64,000 bases of DNA from JANXQG01 sp963824275 (GCA_963824275.1 CAWGOT010000003.1:2728001-2792000); one strand, 5' to 3'. Shown: positions 1 through 8,896, numbered from the stretch's first letter. The notes: generated by a model not told the origin, from the sequence alone. Numbers and translations are program-made.

Positions 1-1441
1 GCATTCTTCGGCCAATTTGAAGCAGATGAACCGCGAAACGCGGTAAAAGACCTTTTCGATGAGATTCGAAATGAACTAAACGCCGTACGGGTGGACAACG
101 ACCCGGATCGCATCGCGAACCGGCTGATCGAGGTCGAATCTGTACGCCGAGCAACGCCTCGACGAAATAAGTAAGAAATATGTGGTGACGCGCCCGCGCG
201 ACATCGGTTTCGGCTCAAAAATACGTCGCGATTGGGAAGCCTACGTTGTCGAACGTAAAAAACTTGAAGAAGAAGTCTTTGCGCCCGCCGCTGACAGCCT
301 GAAGGCCATTCTTGGAAAAGCGCAGGAAGCGGCGCGAATACATGTCGATCAACGACGAAGACTGCAAACATTTATCGGCGAACTATCTGCGGAGGTGCAA
401 AAGGCAATTTCAACTCAGGCCGCGGAAGTGCGTGACGCAATTGGCGGCAGGCAGGTTGAAGTGCAGGAACTCGCACGTCGGGCAATGAGCGAAGTGAAAG
501 ACGTGGTTGATTCCGTACGCGCGGAGATGCAACGCATCGAACTCGGCGAGCTTTCACCGGCGGCGGTGGGACGGATTCGTCGCCAGCTTGAGGGAAAGAT
601 CGAATCCGTCGCCAGCCGTTATCGTGAAGATTTGCAGGGCGCGCTGCAACAACTCCTTGACTTGAAATTTACCCGCGACGAGAGCGGCGAGCCGCCTATA
701 TCGACCGGCGAAATGGCCGGTGCAATTGAGGAAGAAGTGCTCGCACTGCGCGAGGCTGCGGACGCAGATGCCGAGCTTGTTCAGTTAGGCATGGCGCTCG
801 CCGTCGTTACACATGAGTTCGACGCCGTTATTAGAGCGATTCGAAACGAGTTGCGGCGGCTCAAGGGCTGGGCGGATGCCAGCCCGCAATTGCGTCCAAT
901 CTACGATCGGATCAATGGCAATTTCGAGCACTTGGACGGCTACCTCGCACTCTTCACACCGCTTCAACGCCGGCTCTACCGCAAGCCTCAGCGAATCACA
1001 GGTTCCGAAATTGCGAAGTTTCTCGAAGAACTCTTTGGTGAACGACTTAAACGCCATCAGATTACGCTTAACGCTTCTAAAGAGTTTCGCAGCCTAACTC
1101 TCATGGGCTATCCGTCAACTTTTTACCCGGTCTTCGTTAACTTGATCGACAATGCGATTTATTGGCTTAAGGACCATCGGTCCCCTAGGTTAATCGCCCT
1201 TGAGGCTGACGGCGAAGGTTTCCTCATTTGCAATAATGGGCCGCCGATCGCCGCTCGAGATCGAGAAAGCATTTTCGAGTTACGATTTACCCGCAAGCCT
1301 GGGGGACGAGGGATGGGGCTTTATATTTCTCGGCATACGCTTGGGAAGGCTGGCTATCGTCTCACGCTTGAAAAACACCCCGGGTTCCCTGTGTGTTTCA
1401 AAATTTCTCAGGAACGGCAGGAGGTTCAAGATGGACGTTAA
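1..1441 (+). CDS. GHKL-type ATPase, sensor-kinase-like; 5' end outside window, one frameshift
   Basis: C-terminal part of a GHKL ATPase. Bases 1-139 read in frame 1; from about 140 the reading continues one frame over without a stop to 1441, so one base has changed near 139-141. Counting residues from 182: a charged coiled-coil-like region (about 25-190), a helical stretch with a histidine in 'VTHEFDAVIRAIRNELRR' (about 208), N-box 'NLIDNAIYWL' (about 319), G1 'NNGPPI' (about 349) and G2 'GRGMGLYIS' (about 374). These motifs identify a histidine-kinase/Hsp90-like ATP-binding fold. The next gene starts inside it (11-base overlap), so the two are probably translated together. Known relatives in prokaryotic conflict operons sit beside receiver-like, Vsr and methyltransferase genes; a role in defence is inference from that context. 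It could instead be an ordinary two-component kinase. Confidence 0.8.
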
Positions 1442-3337
1442 TTCGAAGTTTTTCCGGCGATCCGTCAGCGTCGTAGAGAAATTCCTACAGACCGCGGTCG
1501 TGATCGACGACCGTGCCTATAGCCGTTTTGGATCGGCTCCGGAAGCTCCCGTTGGTCCACTACCTCCCTTGCCGACGCCAATGACCGCGGTACCGGCCCC
1601 GATTTCGGCCGGCACAGTTATGGGACCGTCTGCCCCGGTTCGAACGGTTGCGGAATCTCCCGTTGGTCCACCATCTCCCCCACCGACTCCAGTGACTGCC
1701 GCACCGGCTCCGATTTCAGCCGACACGATTACTGGACCGTCCGCTCTGGGAAGTCAATTGCTTCCATTGTCCGTAAGCGCCGGGTCAACGACCGAAACCG
1801 CAAACGAAGCAAGAGCAAGTCCCGACGATCCCGACCCACACGGAATTGACGCCAGGCAAGTGATCGATTCCTTCGCGGAGCGCGGAATTATATGCTCAGT
1901 ACTGCAAAGGAAGGCGGACGAGGATCTTACGGCACCCGACCACCGGGCGCACCGACTTCTTCGGGCCGCAGACATCCTGATCGTCGACTGGCAAGTGCAT
2001 CACGCAAACGGCGACAATAGCGTGGAAGAAACCTTGGGGTTCATCGAGTCTGCGGTAAAGGAAAACCTTAAAGGAACCCCCCAACAATTGCGACTCATTG
2101 TGATTTACACCGGTGCAACCAACCTTCACACCGTTGCCGACAGTGTGAGCCAATGCCTGGAATCAGCATGCGGGACAACACCACCCAAGGATGGCGACTT
2201 TGCGTTCCGAACCGGAGCGATGCGCATCGTCATTCTTGGAAAACCAAGCAGGTCGCGGGGGTTTGACCAGAAGGATCAACAGGTCAAGAGTGATTCAGAG
2301 TTGTGCAATCGTACGATCCAAGAATTCACGGCGATGACGGCAGGCTTGATTTCAAACGTCGCGATCGAATCGCTCGCTGAGGTTCGCCGCGCGACCCACG
2401 GCATAATAAGTCGATTCGGACAGCATCTCGATGCGCCATTCTTGCCCACCGATCACTCCTGGACCACCCAACCGAGGGCAACTCCCACCTGCTCCCACTT
2501 ATCGTTGCGGAGTTGGAGGCGATCCTGGAGGATCGGATTTCGCAAGAATTGCTGTCGGACGCGAGTATCACTGAATGGCTCCAAACGCGTCCTGACCCAT
2601 TGCCCCAAGTTCGTTCGGCTCCTGGAATTACCACGACGGAAACGGCCCGACAAGCGGTACAAGACATTTGCCTGAAGGGGGTTCATCAGCATGCCAGCTT
2701 CTCGGTTCCAAATCAACCGGATTGGTTTACAAAAAATGTAAGGCCAAGCAACCTTGGGAAACTGACCAACATTATTGCCGGAGAAGAATTGAACGCTGCG
2801 AACGAGAGGCTTGAAGCGCTAATGAGCCTATGCCCTCGGTATGGCGAATCGCCTCCGATGCTATGCTTGGAACCCTGATCGGTTCGACGGAACCTGCGGA
2901 GGAGACTGCCGATGCGCCGCCAGAGCCCAGAGACGTATACTGGCTGTGCTTACAGCCCGCCTGCGACTGCTATATTCGCACGAATCCGCCACGGCGGCGA
3001 GCTTTCCCTTTCCTCCGACTGGAGCTTACGAGCGAGCGTTTTAATCTTATTGCGGAGCGGCCTGGCGGATTTCTTCGCCTCCTGTGGAAGGCGAGACCTT
3101 ACAACATCAAGATGTTCGAATTCGAGGCCAGTTCCGACTCTGAAACAGAAGCTGTTCTGGCCAACTACGACGCCGGCGAATACTGGTTCAAGTCATCCGA
3201 TAACAACATCCGGTTTCGGTGGGTCTGCGCAATTGAAACTTCCGCAAGCTCAACGGTTCGCACAGTCGCTGGCCAGCGAAGCCGGTCGCGTCGGCTTGAC
3301 CGAGTCAGAATGGTTGCGCCGGAACGCACCTCGATAA
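1431..3337 (+). CDS. Receiver-like protein paired with the GHKL ATPase; three frameshifts
   Basis: One gene of about 630 codons read in three frames. It starts at ATG 1431 inside the preceding gene. Frame changes lie near 2445-2510, 2840-2875 and 3220-3237, and joining them leaves no stop before 3337. The N-terminus has 'TAVVIDDRAY', like the acidic pocket of a receiver domain. A proline-rich repeat insert follows, then 'ADILIVDWQV' (position of the phospho-acceptor Asp) and 'LRLIVIYTG' (position of the conserved Thr/Ser). The C-terminal half has 'YWLCLQPACDCYIR' and ends in 'LTESEWLRRNAPR'. The layout recalls a divergent receiver family found beside GHKL ATPases in conflict systems; I cannot place the C-terminal half. 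Likely output partner of the upstream ATPase. Three breaks in one gene could mean real decay or sequence error. Confidence 0.7.
1541..1747 (+). repeat. Proline-rich tandem duplication inside the receiver-like gene (period 111 bp)
   Basis: Two direct copies begin at 1541 and 1652, exactly 37 codons apart. Both encode a Pro/Ala/Thr-rich segment; shared peptide pieces are 'PVGP', 'PTP', 'PAPIS' and 'GPSA'. The insert lies between the predicted first strand (VIDD) and the rest of the receiver-like fold, so it forms a flexible loop rather than core structure. Confidence 0.8.
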
Positions 3338-3370
3338 CCACGTAACTCCCAGCAAGCGAGACTTTCCACG

Positions 3371-3778
3371 TTGGATAGAGTTTCAAAAGCAGTTCGTAGT
3401 CGAATGATGGCGGCAGTTCCTCGGAACGACTCGCAACCGGAGCTTACCGTTCGTCGAATGATTTATTCTATGGGCTATCGTTATCGCTTGCACGCTCGAG
3501 AGTTGTCTGGAACCCCGGACATTGTGCTGCGCCCCGCGAAAAAGGCGATCTTCGTACACGGTTGCTTCTGGCATCGTCACAATCGTTGCCGGAAAACTAC
3601 AACGCCTACGACTAATCGGCAGTTCTGGCTTGCAAAGTTCCTCGAAAACACGAGCCGCGACAGACGCGCTAAACGGAAACTTCGTCACGATGGATGGGAT
3701 GTTTTGGTCGTTTGGGAGTGCCAGACAAGGAAGCCGGAGAGTTTGCGGCGAAAGCTCCTTGAGTTTCTGGCCCATTGA
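3371..3778 (+). CDS. vsr: Vsr-family DNA mismatch endonuclease
   Basis: Intact 135-residue protein, the usual length of Vsr. Vsr enzymes nick 5' of the T in T:G mismatches that arise by deamination of 5-methylcytosine. Visible landmarks are 'SKAVRSRMMAAV' at the start, 'LSGTPDIVL' with the predicted catalytic Asp near residue 50, the zinc and His cluster 'VHGCFWHRHNRC' (62-73), and 'GWDVLVVWECQ' near the end. Translation starts at TTG 3371, which fits the family N-terminus; no ATG lies at a better place. It follows the receiver-like gene by 33 bases in the same direction. Vsr normally travels with a cytosine methyltransferase; none is in the window, so one may lie upstream of base 1. Confidence 0.92.
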   Translation: MDRVSKAVRSRMMAAVPRNDSQPELTVRRMIYSMGYRYRLHARELSGTPDIVLRPAKKAIFVHGCFWHRHNRCRKTTTPTTNRQFWLAKFLENTSRDRRAKRKLRHDGWDVLVVWECQTRKPESLRRKLLEFLAH

Positions 3779-4050
3779 GTTGTGATCCTGGTATCCAGCG
3801 TGGAGCGGATCGGTCCCGTTTTCACGCCGTCTGGGGCGCATTCCGCGTTGTTCCAGACCGCGCCGAAATCGCGACCAACTGCAAATGGCGGTTCGGAGCG
3901 GTCGAGATGTCGATCGCGGTTGCCGGTGAGACGGTCAGTCTGCAACGTTCTGACGTGGTCGGTAAAACAGCACCACCGGCGGTGTGTGACGAGGAGCGAT
4001 TACGTCCGGTAGTGCCGGTATACTCGTAGTGGGTACGTGGAGGTCTTACG

Positions 4051-4821
4051 ATGCCTAGAACACCGTGGTCACGTGAAGAAACCCTCGCGGCATTCAACTT
4101 ATACTGCCGGACTCCTTTCGGCCGGCTTCACGCCAGAAACCCGGAGATCATTAAGCTCGCTGGCGTTCTCGGGCGGACGCCGAACGCGCTTGCGATGAAA
4201 TGCTGCAATCTTGCAGCATTCGACCCAGCCTTACAAAGCCAAGGTATCAAAGGGTTGAGTAAAGCCTCCCGTCTTGACCGCGAGATATGGGCGTCATTCG
4301 AGCGAGATCCAGAACAAACTGGCTTCCAAAGCGAGGCTCTTTCTGCAAAGCTGATGGATAGGCCACTTCAACTGGCGGATGCCGTTGAATGGGACGACAT
4401 CCAGGGTCTCGACAGGGAAGCCACTACGAAAGTGCGAGTCAACCAGCACTTGTTTCGATCGATCATCCTCAGCAGTTATCGGGAAGAGTGTGCTATTTGC
4501 GGACTGCCAGTTGTGGGGCTCTTGGTCGCCTGCCATATTGTCCCTTGGGCACTTGATCCGCAAAATCGCATGAACCCTAGGAACGGAATTTGCATGTGCT
4601 CGCTGCACGATCGCGCATACGAGATCGGCATTTTGCTGATTGACGAACGGTTCGTCGTCAGCCTCGGTGACAAAGCGCAGTGCTATCGGAGCAACGATGC
4701 TTTCAACCGATACATTTCGGCGTTTGAAGGGAAAGCCATGAAATTGCCCGATCGTTGGCACCCTAACCCCTTGTTCCTTCAAAAGCGCCGTATTTTCGTG
4801 TCGACGGGCGAGCCACCTTAG
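4051..4821 (+). CDS. HNH endonuclease
   Basis: Intact 256-residue protein starting at ATG 4051 behind a good ribosome binding site (GGAGG at about 4040). The C-terminal half carries an HNH/zinc-finger nuclease core: Cys pair 'CAIC' (147-150), 'CHIVPWA' with the first His (about 162), 'RMNPRNGICMC' (about 173-183) and 'HDRAYEIG' (about 186). This matches the HNH_2-type restriction-like nucleases. The N-terminal 100 residues ('TPWSREETLAAFNLY') are conserved in such proteins and could bind DNA or target. It lies between two vsr genes, suggesting membership of the same defence or restriction island; that link is inference. Confidence 0.88.
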   Translation: MPRTPWSREETLAAFNLYCRTPFGRLHARNPEIIKLAGVLGRTPNALAMKCCNLAAFDPALQSQGIKGLSKASRLDREIWASFERDPEQTGFQSEALSAKLMDRPLQLADAVEWDDIQGLDREATTKVRVNQHLFRSIILSSYREECAICGLPVVGLLVACHIVPWALDPQNRMNPRNGICMCSLHDRAYEIGILLIDERFVVSLGDKAQCYRSNDAFNRYISAFEGKAMKLPDRWHPNPLFLQKRRIFVSTGEPP

Positions 4822-4896
4822 ATCATCACGAGTCTTCGGTAGATAAGGTGCATGAACCTGAAGGGCTATCGCCAAACTCGAGCTTTCGGAGCTTGA

Positions 4897-5415
4897 CTAA
4901 GGACAACTGCAATGGCGAACTTCCTCGCATTTCTTCATCGCGGCCCGAATTCTTGCCACACAGGAGTCTGCGTCTCTTTCGATCTGGTGTTCGAAAATCC
5001 GCAGAACACGCCAGCCGGTGCGTCGAATTCGAGCGAAGTTCCGCCGGTCCCTCTTCCGGTTGCCATCAATCTTCAATTGCCATTTTGGAGCGGCACGCGA
5101 GAGATTTGCCCGGCTGCCCGGAATTCGTAAATCGTCGGCGCAAGCTGGCTGTCTTCGTCGACGGCAGCTTCTGGCACGGCTGGAGGTTTCCATTATGGAA
5201 ACATAATCTCGCTCCATGCGGATCCTCTTTCTTAACAGCGCGGCTGCCATCGCGAGTTCAAGGCCAGTGTCTTTGCCCTGAATTCGTGACATGACTCGAC
5301 TGCGGACCTCCGGGGAAACCGTATCCCCGGTGTGCTTCCCAGGCACCGGCTGATTGCCGGGCGACCAGCGACGATGGCCGGCTTTTCGATTTTTCGATAC
5401 GCGAGAATCTGACAT
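4897..5415 (-). pseudogene. vsr: Second vsr gene disrupted by an internal inversion
   Basis: On the minus strand the N-terminus ('VSPEVRSRVMSRIQGKDT') and C-terminus ('APKWQLKIDGNRKRD', 'RRTGWRVLRIFEHQIERD') are clear Vsr. The central catalytic block is missing there. It is found on the plus strand in between, as 'LPGCPEFVNRRRKLAVFVDG' followed directly by 'SFWHGWRFPLW'. Flipping 5086-5216 restores one uninterrupted frame: 'RMERHARDLPGCPEF' at one junction and 'HNLAPKWQLKI' at the other. In the state shown, the minus frame stays open but encodes nonsense in the middle, so the product is inactive. Start chosen at ATG 5415; a shorter start nearer the Vsr core is possible. It converges on the HNH gene. 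Confidence 0.85.
5086..5216. repeat. Inverted segment bounded by 7-bp inverted repeats
   Basis: TGGAGCG at 5086-5092 and its reverse complement CGCTCCA at 5210-5216 flank the segment whose coding strand is opposite to the surrounding vsr sequence. The repeats do not extend further on either side. Inside, 5186-5202 is a 17-base palindrome (8-base arms, 1-base centre) that is part of the vsr coding sequence. Whether the inversion exists in cells, is reversible, or is an assembly product cannot be told from one sequence. Confidence 0.8.
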
Positions 5416-5455
5416 AGCGAATGGACTTAGGCCAAGCAAACGGGACTCCTCGTGG

Positions 5456-5704
5456 CTATTGTGCCTGAACGTCCCGCACCTCCGGAAAATACGTCTCCGG
5501 AAACAGGGCTCGAACCTCGTCCAACTGCTCGCGCCACTCTTGCGGCGTGTAGCGGTCGGAGAGGTGGAAGAGGATCAACTTCTGCGGGCGGACCTTGGCC
5601 GCCACGCGGGCCACGTCGGCGGAGATCATGGGGAAAGTCCGCTCGGCCAATTCCCGCTCTCGCATCTCGAAAGTTGTTCTCGCAGACGATCGTGGCGCAG
5701 CGCT
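5456..5704 (-). pseudogene. Truncated copy of the 3' end of the RNase Z-like gene
   Basis: About 220 bases (roughly 5481-5703) closely match 6540-6761, the end of the RNase Z-like gene on the same strand. The encoded pieces 'RELAERTFPMISADVARVA', 'PQKLILFHLSDRYTPQEW' and 'ALFPETYFPE' repeat that protein's C-terminus with few changes. It has no start and lacks the catalytic HxHxDH region. A one-base length difference near 5675 breaks the frame relative to the parent. It is fused upstream to an unrelated fragment, so it is a duplicated relic. Confidence 0.85.
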
Positions 5705-6040
5705 GGAGACGTTGTCATGCACTTCGAAAAAGGAGTAGTGGGTCGCGGCGTGCTTAGTCTTGGTCTTGTGGTGAGTCTTGATTCGCCCGCCGACGCCAGA
5801 CTTCGTCGCCTTAAGGACACCGCCCACACCGATGTATGCTACCCCAAAGATCGAATTCGCTTGCCTGCGGCGGTCACCCCACCTCCGCGTCGAAGGTCAT
5901 TTCCAGCACGCGTCGGCGCGCCCCGCCGCCGCGCCAAGGGCTCGCTCCGCTAACCGTCCGATTGGTGAGACGTGAGACGAACCCGCCCTTGAAATCACTC
6001 GCAAGGTAGCCGTACAATTCATGGGAGCGACCCCGCCAAT
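5705..6040 (-). pseudogene. Possible GIY-YIG-like gene fragment
   Basis: The minus strand encodes 'VAYIGVGG', then 'SGVGGRIKTHHKTKTKHAA' and 'THYSFFEVHDNVS'. This pattern resembles the core of a GIY-YIG-type nuclease (YIG, then a basic helix, then a conserved strand). An upstream piece in another frame ('WRGRSHELYGYLASDFKGG', about 5985-6035) may be its N-terminus. It runs directly into the RNase Z relic at 5704, so its own end is missing. Family assignment is tentative. Confidence 0.4.
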
Positions 6041-6061
6041 CAATCTGCAAGGAGGTGAATG

Positions 6062-6217
6062 ATGGATCTTCTCGGTTTTTGCAAAGCCTCATCCCCTCAA
6101 CCCGAGGTTTTCAAAGACATTCTCGCCCGTTACCAGCATCTGCGGCCGATACGCTTGCGTCTGAATAACGAACTTGTTCACCGGCTTTCGCGTGATGTAC
6201 TCGACGATGGGGCATGA
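6062..6217 (+). CDS. Small protein of 51 residues, unknown
   Basis: Short frame with a strong Shine-Dalgarno (GGAGGTGA at 6051-6058) directly before a double ATG (6059 and 6062). It contains 'FKDILARYQHLRPIRLRLNN' and ends 'LVHRLSRDVLDDGA'. It resembles the N-terminal part of a small conserved planctomycete protein that I remember as somewhat longer, so it may be shortened by a frameshift near its stop. It is followed within 10 bases by the SEC-C gene. No function can be assigned. Confidence 0.55.
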   Translation: MDLLGFCKASSPQPEVFKDILARYQHLRPIRLRLNNELVHRLSRDVLDDGA

Positions 6218-6221
6218 AGGA

Positions 6222-6389
6222 ATGAACACCCAACGTCGATCCGATCTTGGAGGAGGATCCCCGCCAGTCGAGAATTCAGCCCAACGAAGACAGGCACTCG
6301 CAAAGCGTCACGCAAGCAAGACCGTGACGAACCGACGTTGCCGTTGTGGGAGTGGCAAGATGTTCAAGAACTGTTGCGGGAAGCGCTAG
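6222..6389 (+). CDS. Small SEC-C motif protein
   Basis: 55 residues if started at ATG 6222; in-frame ATGs at 6195 and 6207 are alternatives. The C-terminus 'NRRCRCGSGKMFKNCCGKR' is a complete SEC-C zinc-binding motif (C-x-C then CC), the module found at the SecA C-terminus and in many small proteins. The N-terminal part is basic and of low complexity. It probably forms a two-gene unit with the preceding 51-residue frame. The metal site is visible; the partner is unknown. Confidence 0.6.
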   Translation: MNTQRRSDLGGGSPPVENSAQRRQALAKRHASKTVTNRRCRCGSGKMFKNCCGKR

Positions 6390-6469
6390 AACCATTTCCT
6401 TCGGCACGCGGGAATCTGACATGGTGGAGAGTTCCACCGGAGAATTACAGTCGGGTTCGCCAACGTACG

Positions 6470-6515
6470 CATCACGCTCCGCCGTGATGGACTACCATCA
6501 CGGCGGAGCGTGATG
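6470..6515. repeat. Hairpin, 21-bp perfect arms, REP-like
   Basis: Arms at 6470-6490 and 6495-6515 are perfect reverse complements with a 4-base loop (ACTA). The right arm overlaps the stop of the RNase Z-like gene (6498), where it can act as a terminator. Twenty-six bases from 6496 recur exactly at 59091-59116, beyond the 3' end of larE. Confidence 0.85.
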
Positions 6516-7529
6516 AGTACGTTCCTGCGCATCCCACGTCTCCGGAAAATACGTTTCGGGAAACAGGGCCTGGACCTCGGCCAACTGCTCATGCCACTCT
6601 TGCGGCGTGTAGCGGTCGGAAAGGTGAAAGAGGATCAACTTCTGCGGGCAGACCTTGGCCGCCAGGCGGGCCACGTCGGCGGAGATCATGTGGAAAGTCC
6701 GCTCGGCCAGTTCCCGCTGGGCATTTCGAAAATTATTCTCGCAGACGATCGTGGCGCAGCCCTGAAGCATCGCCACCAGCCGCTCCTCGGACGCCTCATC
6801 CAGGCGGAAGTCGGTCAGGTAGGCAATGCTCTCGCCGGGAGTGCTCACCACCAGCCACTCGCGGAGTTCGCCGATCGAATAGCTTTTCCCGCCGACGGAA
6901 ACCTGCTCCCGCGGATCGGTCGCCGGGTTCTTGACGCGTTTCAACCAGGCCCCGGGCGGAAGGCCAAGTTGGGCCAGCATGGTTGTGTCGATGTTCGCTC
7001 GCGACTTCTCCCGAACGCAATAGGCGGCGCTCGGCGTCCCGTGGTCCATGAGGCACGCTGTCACGTAGAAGTCGGCGTGGTCGACGACGATGCCGGAAAA
7101 CGCTTCCTCCGCGAGGGCGTGGGCCACGGCGAAACGCTCGCGGGCCAGAAAGCCCGCGGAGACCAATCGATCGGGGTGAATGTCGGTGACCACGAACTCG
7201 CCCGGCTCGCCCTCGACGAGGTTCCAGGTAACGCCCTGCAAGCGGTGATGGAGGATCTCGGCGGCGCCGGCCGGCCCCCAGACGCGAACGGGGCCCTCCG
7301 CCCGATCGTAGTTGCTCCGCAGAAAAACGTCAAAGCCGGCGACGTGGTCGATGTGGAAATGCGAGAAGAAGAGCCCTTCGATCGCCTGGATGTGCGACAC
7401 GGGCAGGTCGCGGAGACAGGCCTCGCCGCAGTCGAAGACCAGGCGGTGGATCGACTGCCCTGAGTTGATCTCGACGTAGAGGGCATTGTCCCGCCCCGGA
7501 TGTCCAAGGACTCGGTAATGGATCGACAT
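6498..7529 (-). CDS. RNase Z-like metallo-beta-lactamase-fold hydrolase
   Basis: Intact 343-residue protein. The metal-binding signature 'SHFHIDHVAGFD' (56-67: H57, H59, D61, H62) and the later 'LMDHGTPSAAY' (about 165) and 'FHLSDRY' (about 305) histidines match the RNase Z branch of the family, which trims tRNA 3' ends or acts on related phosphodiesters. Length fits RNase Z. Start ATG at 7529 opens with 'MSIHYRVLGHPGRDNAL'. It is flanked by fragments, one of them a copy of its own 3' end. RNase Z-like paralogues of unknown substrate are common in this phylum, so tRNA processing is likely but not proven. Confidence 0.8.
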   Translation of the reverse strand: MSIHYRVLGHPGRDNALYVEINSGQSIHRLVFDCGEACLRDLPVSHIQAIEGLFFSHFHIDHVAGFDVFLRSNYDRAEGPVRVWGPAGAAEILHHRLQGVTWNLVEGEPGEFVVTDIHPDRLVSAGFLARERFAVAHALAEEAFSGIVVDHADFYVTACLMDHGTPSAAYCVREKSRANIDTTMLAQLGLPPGAWLKRVKNPATDPREQVSVGGKSYSIGELREWLVVSTPGESIAYLTDFRLDEASEERLVAMLQGCATIVCENNFRNAQRELAERTFHMISADVARLAAKVCPQKLILFHLSDRYTPQEWHEQLAEVQALFPETYFPETWDAQERTHHAPP

Positions 7530-7785
7530 GCTTTTTGCTTCTCCTTGCCCGCGAACTGCCGGACCGTCGCCTCCTGGTTACACGTGGGCGGCCGCACCTC
7601 CAATTGGACTACGAATTTCAGAGTCATTTTCGCCGCCGGCTTGCCTACCGTCAACTGGCCAAGCCGCTGCCAGGGTGTCTGAACACCCGCTCCGCCGACC
7701 TGCCACCGTAGCCGTTTTGACTCCGCGCTGGTTCAAACGTAAAATCTCCAAGACTTCTCAGAGAATCGCCGAAACAAAGAAGCCG

Positions 7786-7959
7786 ATGACTAAATTCGAA
7801 ACATCTCGTGAAATCCCCGCAACCGTAGAGCAAGTCTTTGCTGCGATCAGCGATCCGGAACGCTTGTCGCGGTGGTGGGGACCGGCCGGTTTTACCAGGT
7901 CGCACAAAGGCAAGTCGATCAATGGGAGTGAACGAAATGGCCGGCAAGAAGTCCATTAA
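7786..7959 (+). pseudogene. AHSA1/SRPBCC-like N-terminal fragment
   Basis: From ATG 7786 the sequence reads 'FETSREIPATVEQVFAAISD' followed by 'PERLSRWWGPAGF', the typical start of an activator-of-Hsp90-homologue (START-like) protein of about 150 residues. Similarity stops near 7900, and the frame then runs into the start region of the YdeI-like gene. Only about 40 genuine residues remain, so this is a truncated relic. Confidence 0.7.
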
Positions 7960-8555
7960 GTCGGCAAAGGTCGCCTCGCCAGGAGAGCTCAGCCATTCAA
8001 AAGCCGCGTCCAAGATCCATTTCAGAGCGAGACTTTTGCGGCCGAAGGCGAGGGCGAAGGCCCTCTCGTGGACCTTTCTGGTCCTACCCAAGGAAGCCAG
8101 TGCGAAGCTCCCCTCGCGGAGCATGACGTCGGTGGAAGGCACGTTCAATGGCTTGGCCTTTCAAGCCACGCTTGAGCCTGACGGTCAAGGAGGCCACTGG
8201 CTCAAAGTGGACCGGAAGATGCGAGAAGCGGCGGGCGCGGAGGCGGGCGACGTCGTCACGCTGGAAATCGCGCCGGCGGCAGAGGAGCCGGAACCCAGGG
8301 TGCCGGCAGATGTGCGGAAGGCTCTCGTGGCTGCCTCGCCGGGGGCGCGGAAGGCGTGGTCGGACATCACGCCCATCGCGCCGAGATTGGGTTCACTGGA
8401 TCGTCTCCGCCAAGCAAGCAGAGACGCGTGCGCGGCGGATCAGAACTGCCTGCGACATGCTCGCCAAAGGAAAGCGACGCCCGTGCTGCTTCGATCGGTC
8501 TGGGATGTATAGCAAGAGCCTTAGCTGCCCCGTAGCCGACGACACGTCAAAGTGA
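7937..8555 (+). CDS. YdeI/DUF1905-family protein; one frameshift
   Basis: About 205 residues after joining frames at about 8381, where a CG pair seems to be missing ('SDITPIA' then 'RRDWVHWIVSAKQAETRARR'). The N-terminal half is a DUF1905-like beta domain ('FRARLLRP', 'GTFNGLAFQATLEPDG', 'GDVVTLEI'). The C-terminal half is the YdeI-type helical module, ending in 'GKRRPCCFDRSGMYSK'. Such proteins are annotated OmpD-associated or bacteriocin-protection, but their biochemical function is unknown. Start ATG 7937 ('MAGKKSIKSAKV') lies within the preceding fragment. Confidence 0.72.
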
Positions 8556-8588
8556 CACTACTTTTCTCGCAGACGATCGTGGTGCGGC

Positions 8589-8870
8589 TCATCTCCGGCT
8601 GACGGCCTTTCGAAGAGAATGCGCCCAAACTGCTTCCTCGCCTTCCAACGGCGGCTCGGGAGACGTGCGATAGTCCGTGGTGCGATCGTAGCGGGAGGCA
8701 GCGTAAACCGTGCCAACAAGCGACTGGAGATCAAGCACGGCGTCCGCGTCGGACGGGCGGAGCGGGATGCGGAGTGTCGGCAACGGGACCGCAAGGTGCA
8801 TCGGATACAACTCGACGCGATAGGCGGCCGCGGTGCGCCAAATGGAGGCTTGATACGTGCTCCTCCTGCC
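8589..8870 (-). pseudogene. DUF4058 3' fragment
   Basis: The minus strand encodes 'YRVELYPMHLAVPLPTLRIP', 'DADAVLDLQSLVG' and 'RYDRTTDYRTSPEPPLEGEE'. These correspond to the C-terminal strand and tail of a DUF4058 protein (compare the complete gene at 28308-29096). Upstream of about 8870 the similarity ends and no start exists. The downstream end (8561-8580) borders a short stretch that also occurs in the RNase Z-like gene and in its duplicated relic. Confidence 0.65.
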
Positions 8871-8896
8871 TAGCGGCCAGATACCGCCGCGCGGCT

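Noticed and set aside
3775..4029. 84-codon plus-strand frame between vsr and HNH
   Set aside because: No ribosome binding site, overlaps the vsr stop, and encodes no recognisable motif; likely chance.
5186..5202. 17-base palindrome as a recombinase site
   Set aside because: It lies within vsr coding sequence and does not coincide with the inversion ends (5086-5092 and 5210-5216).
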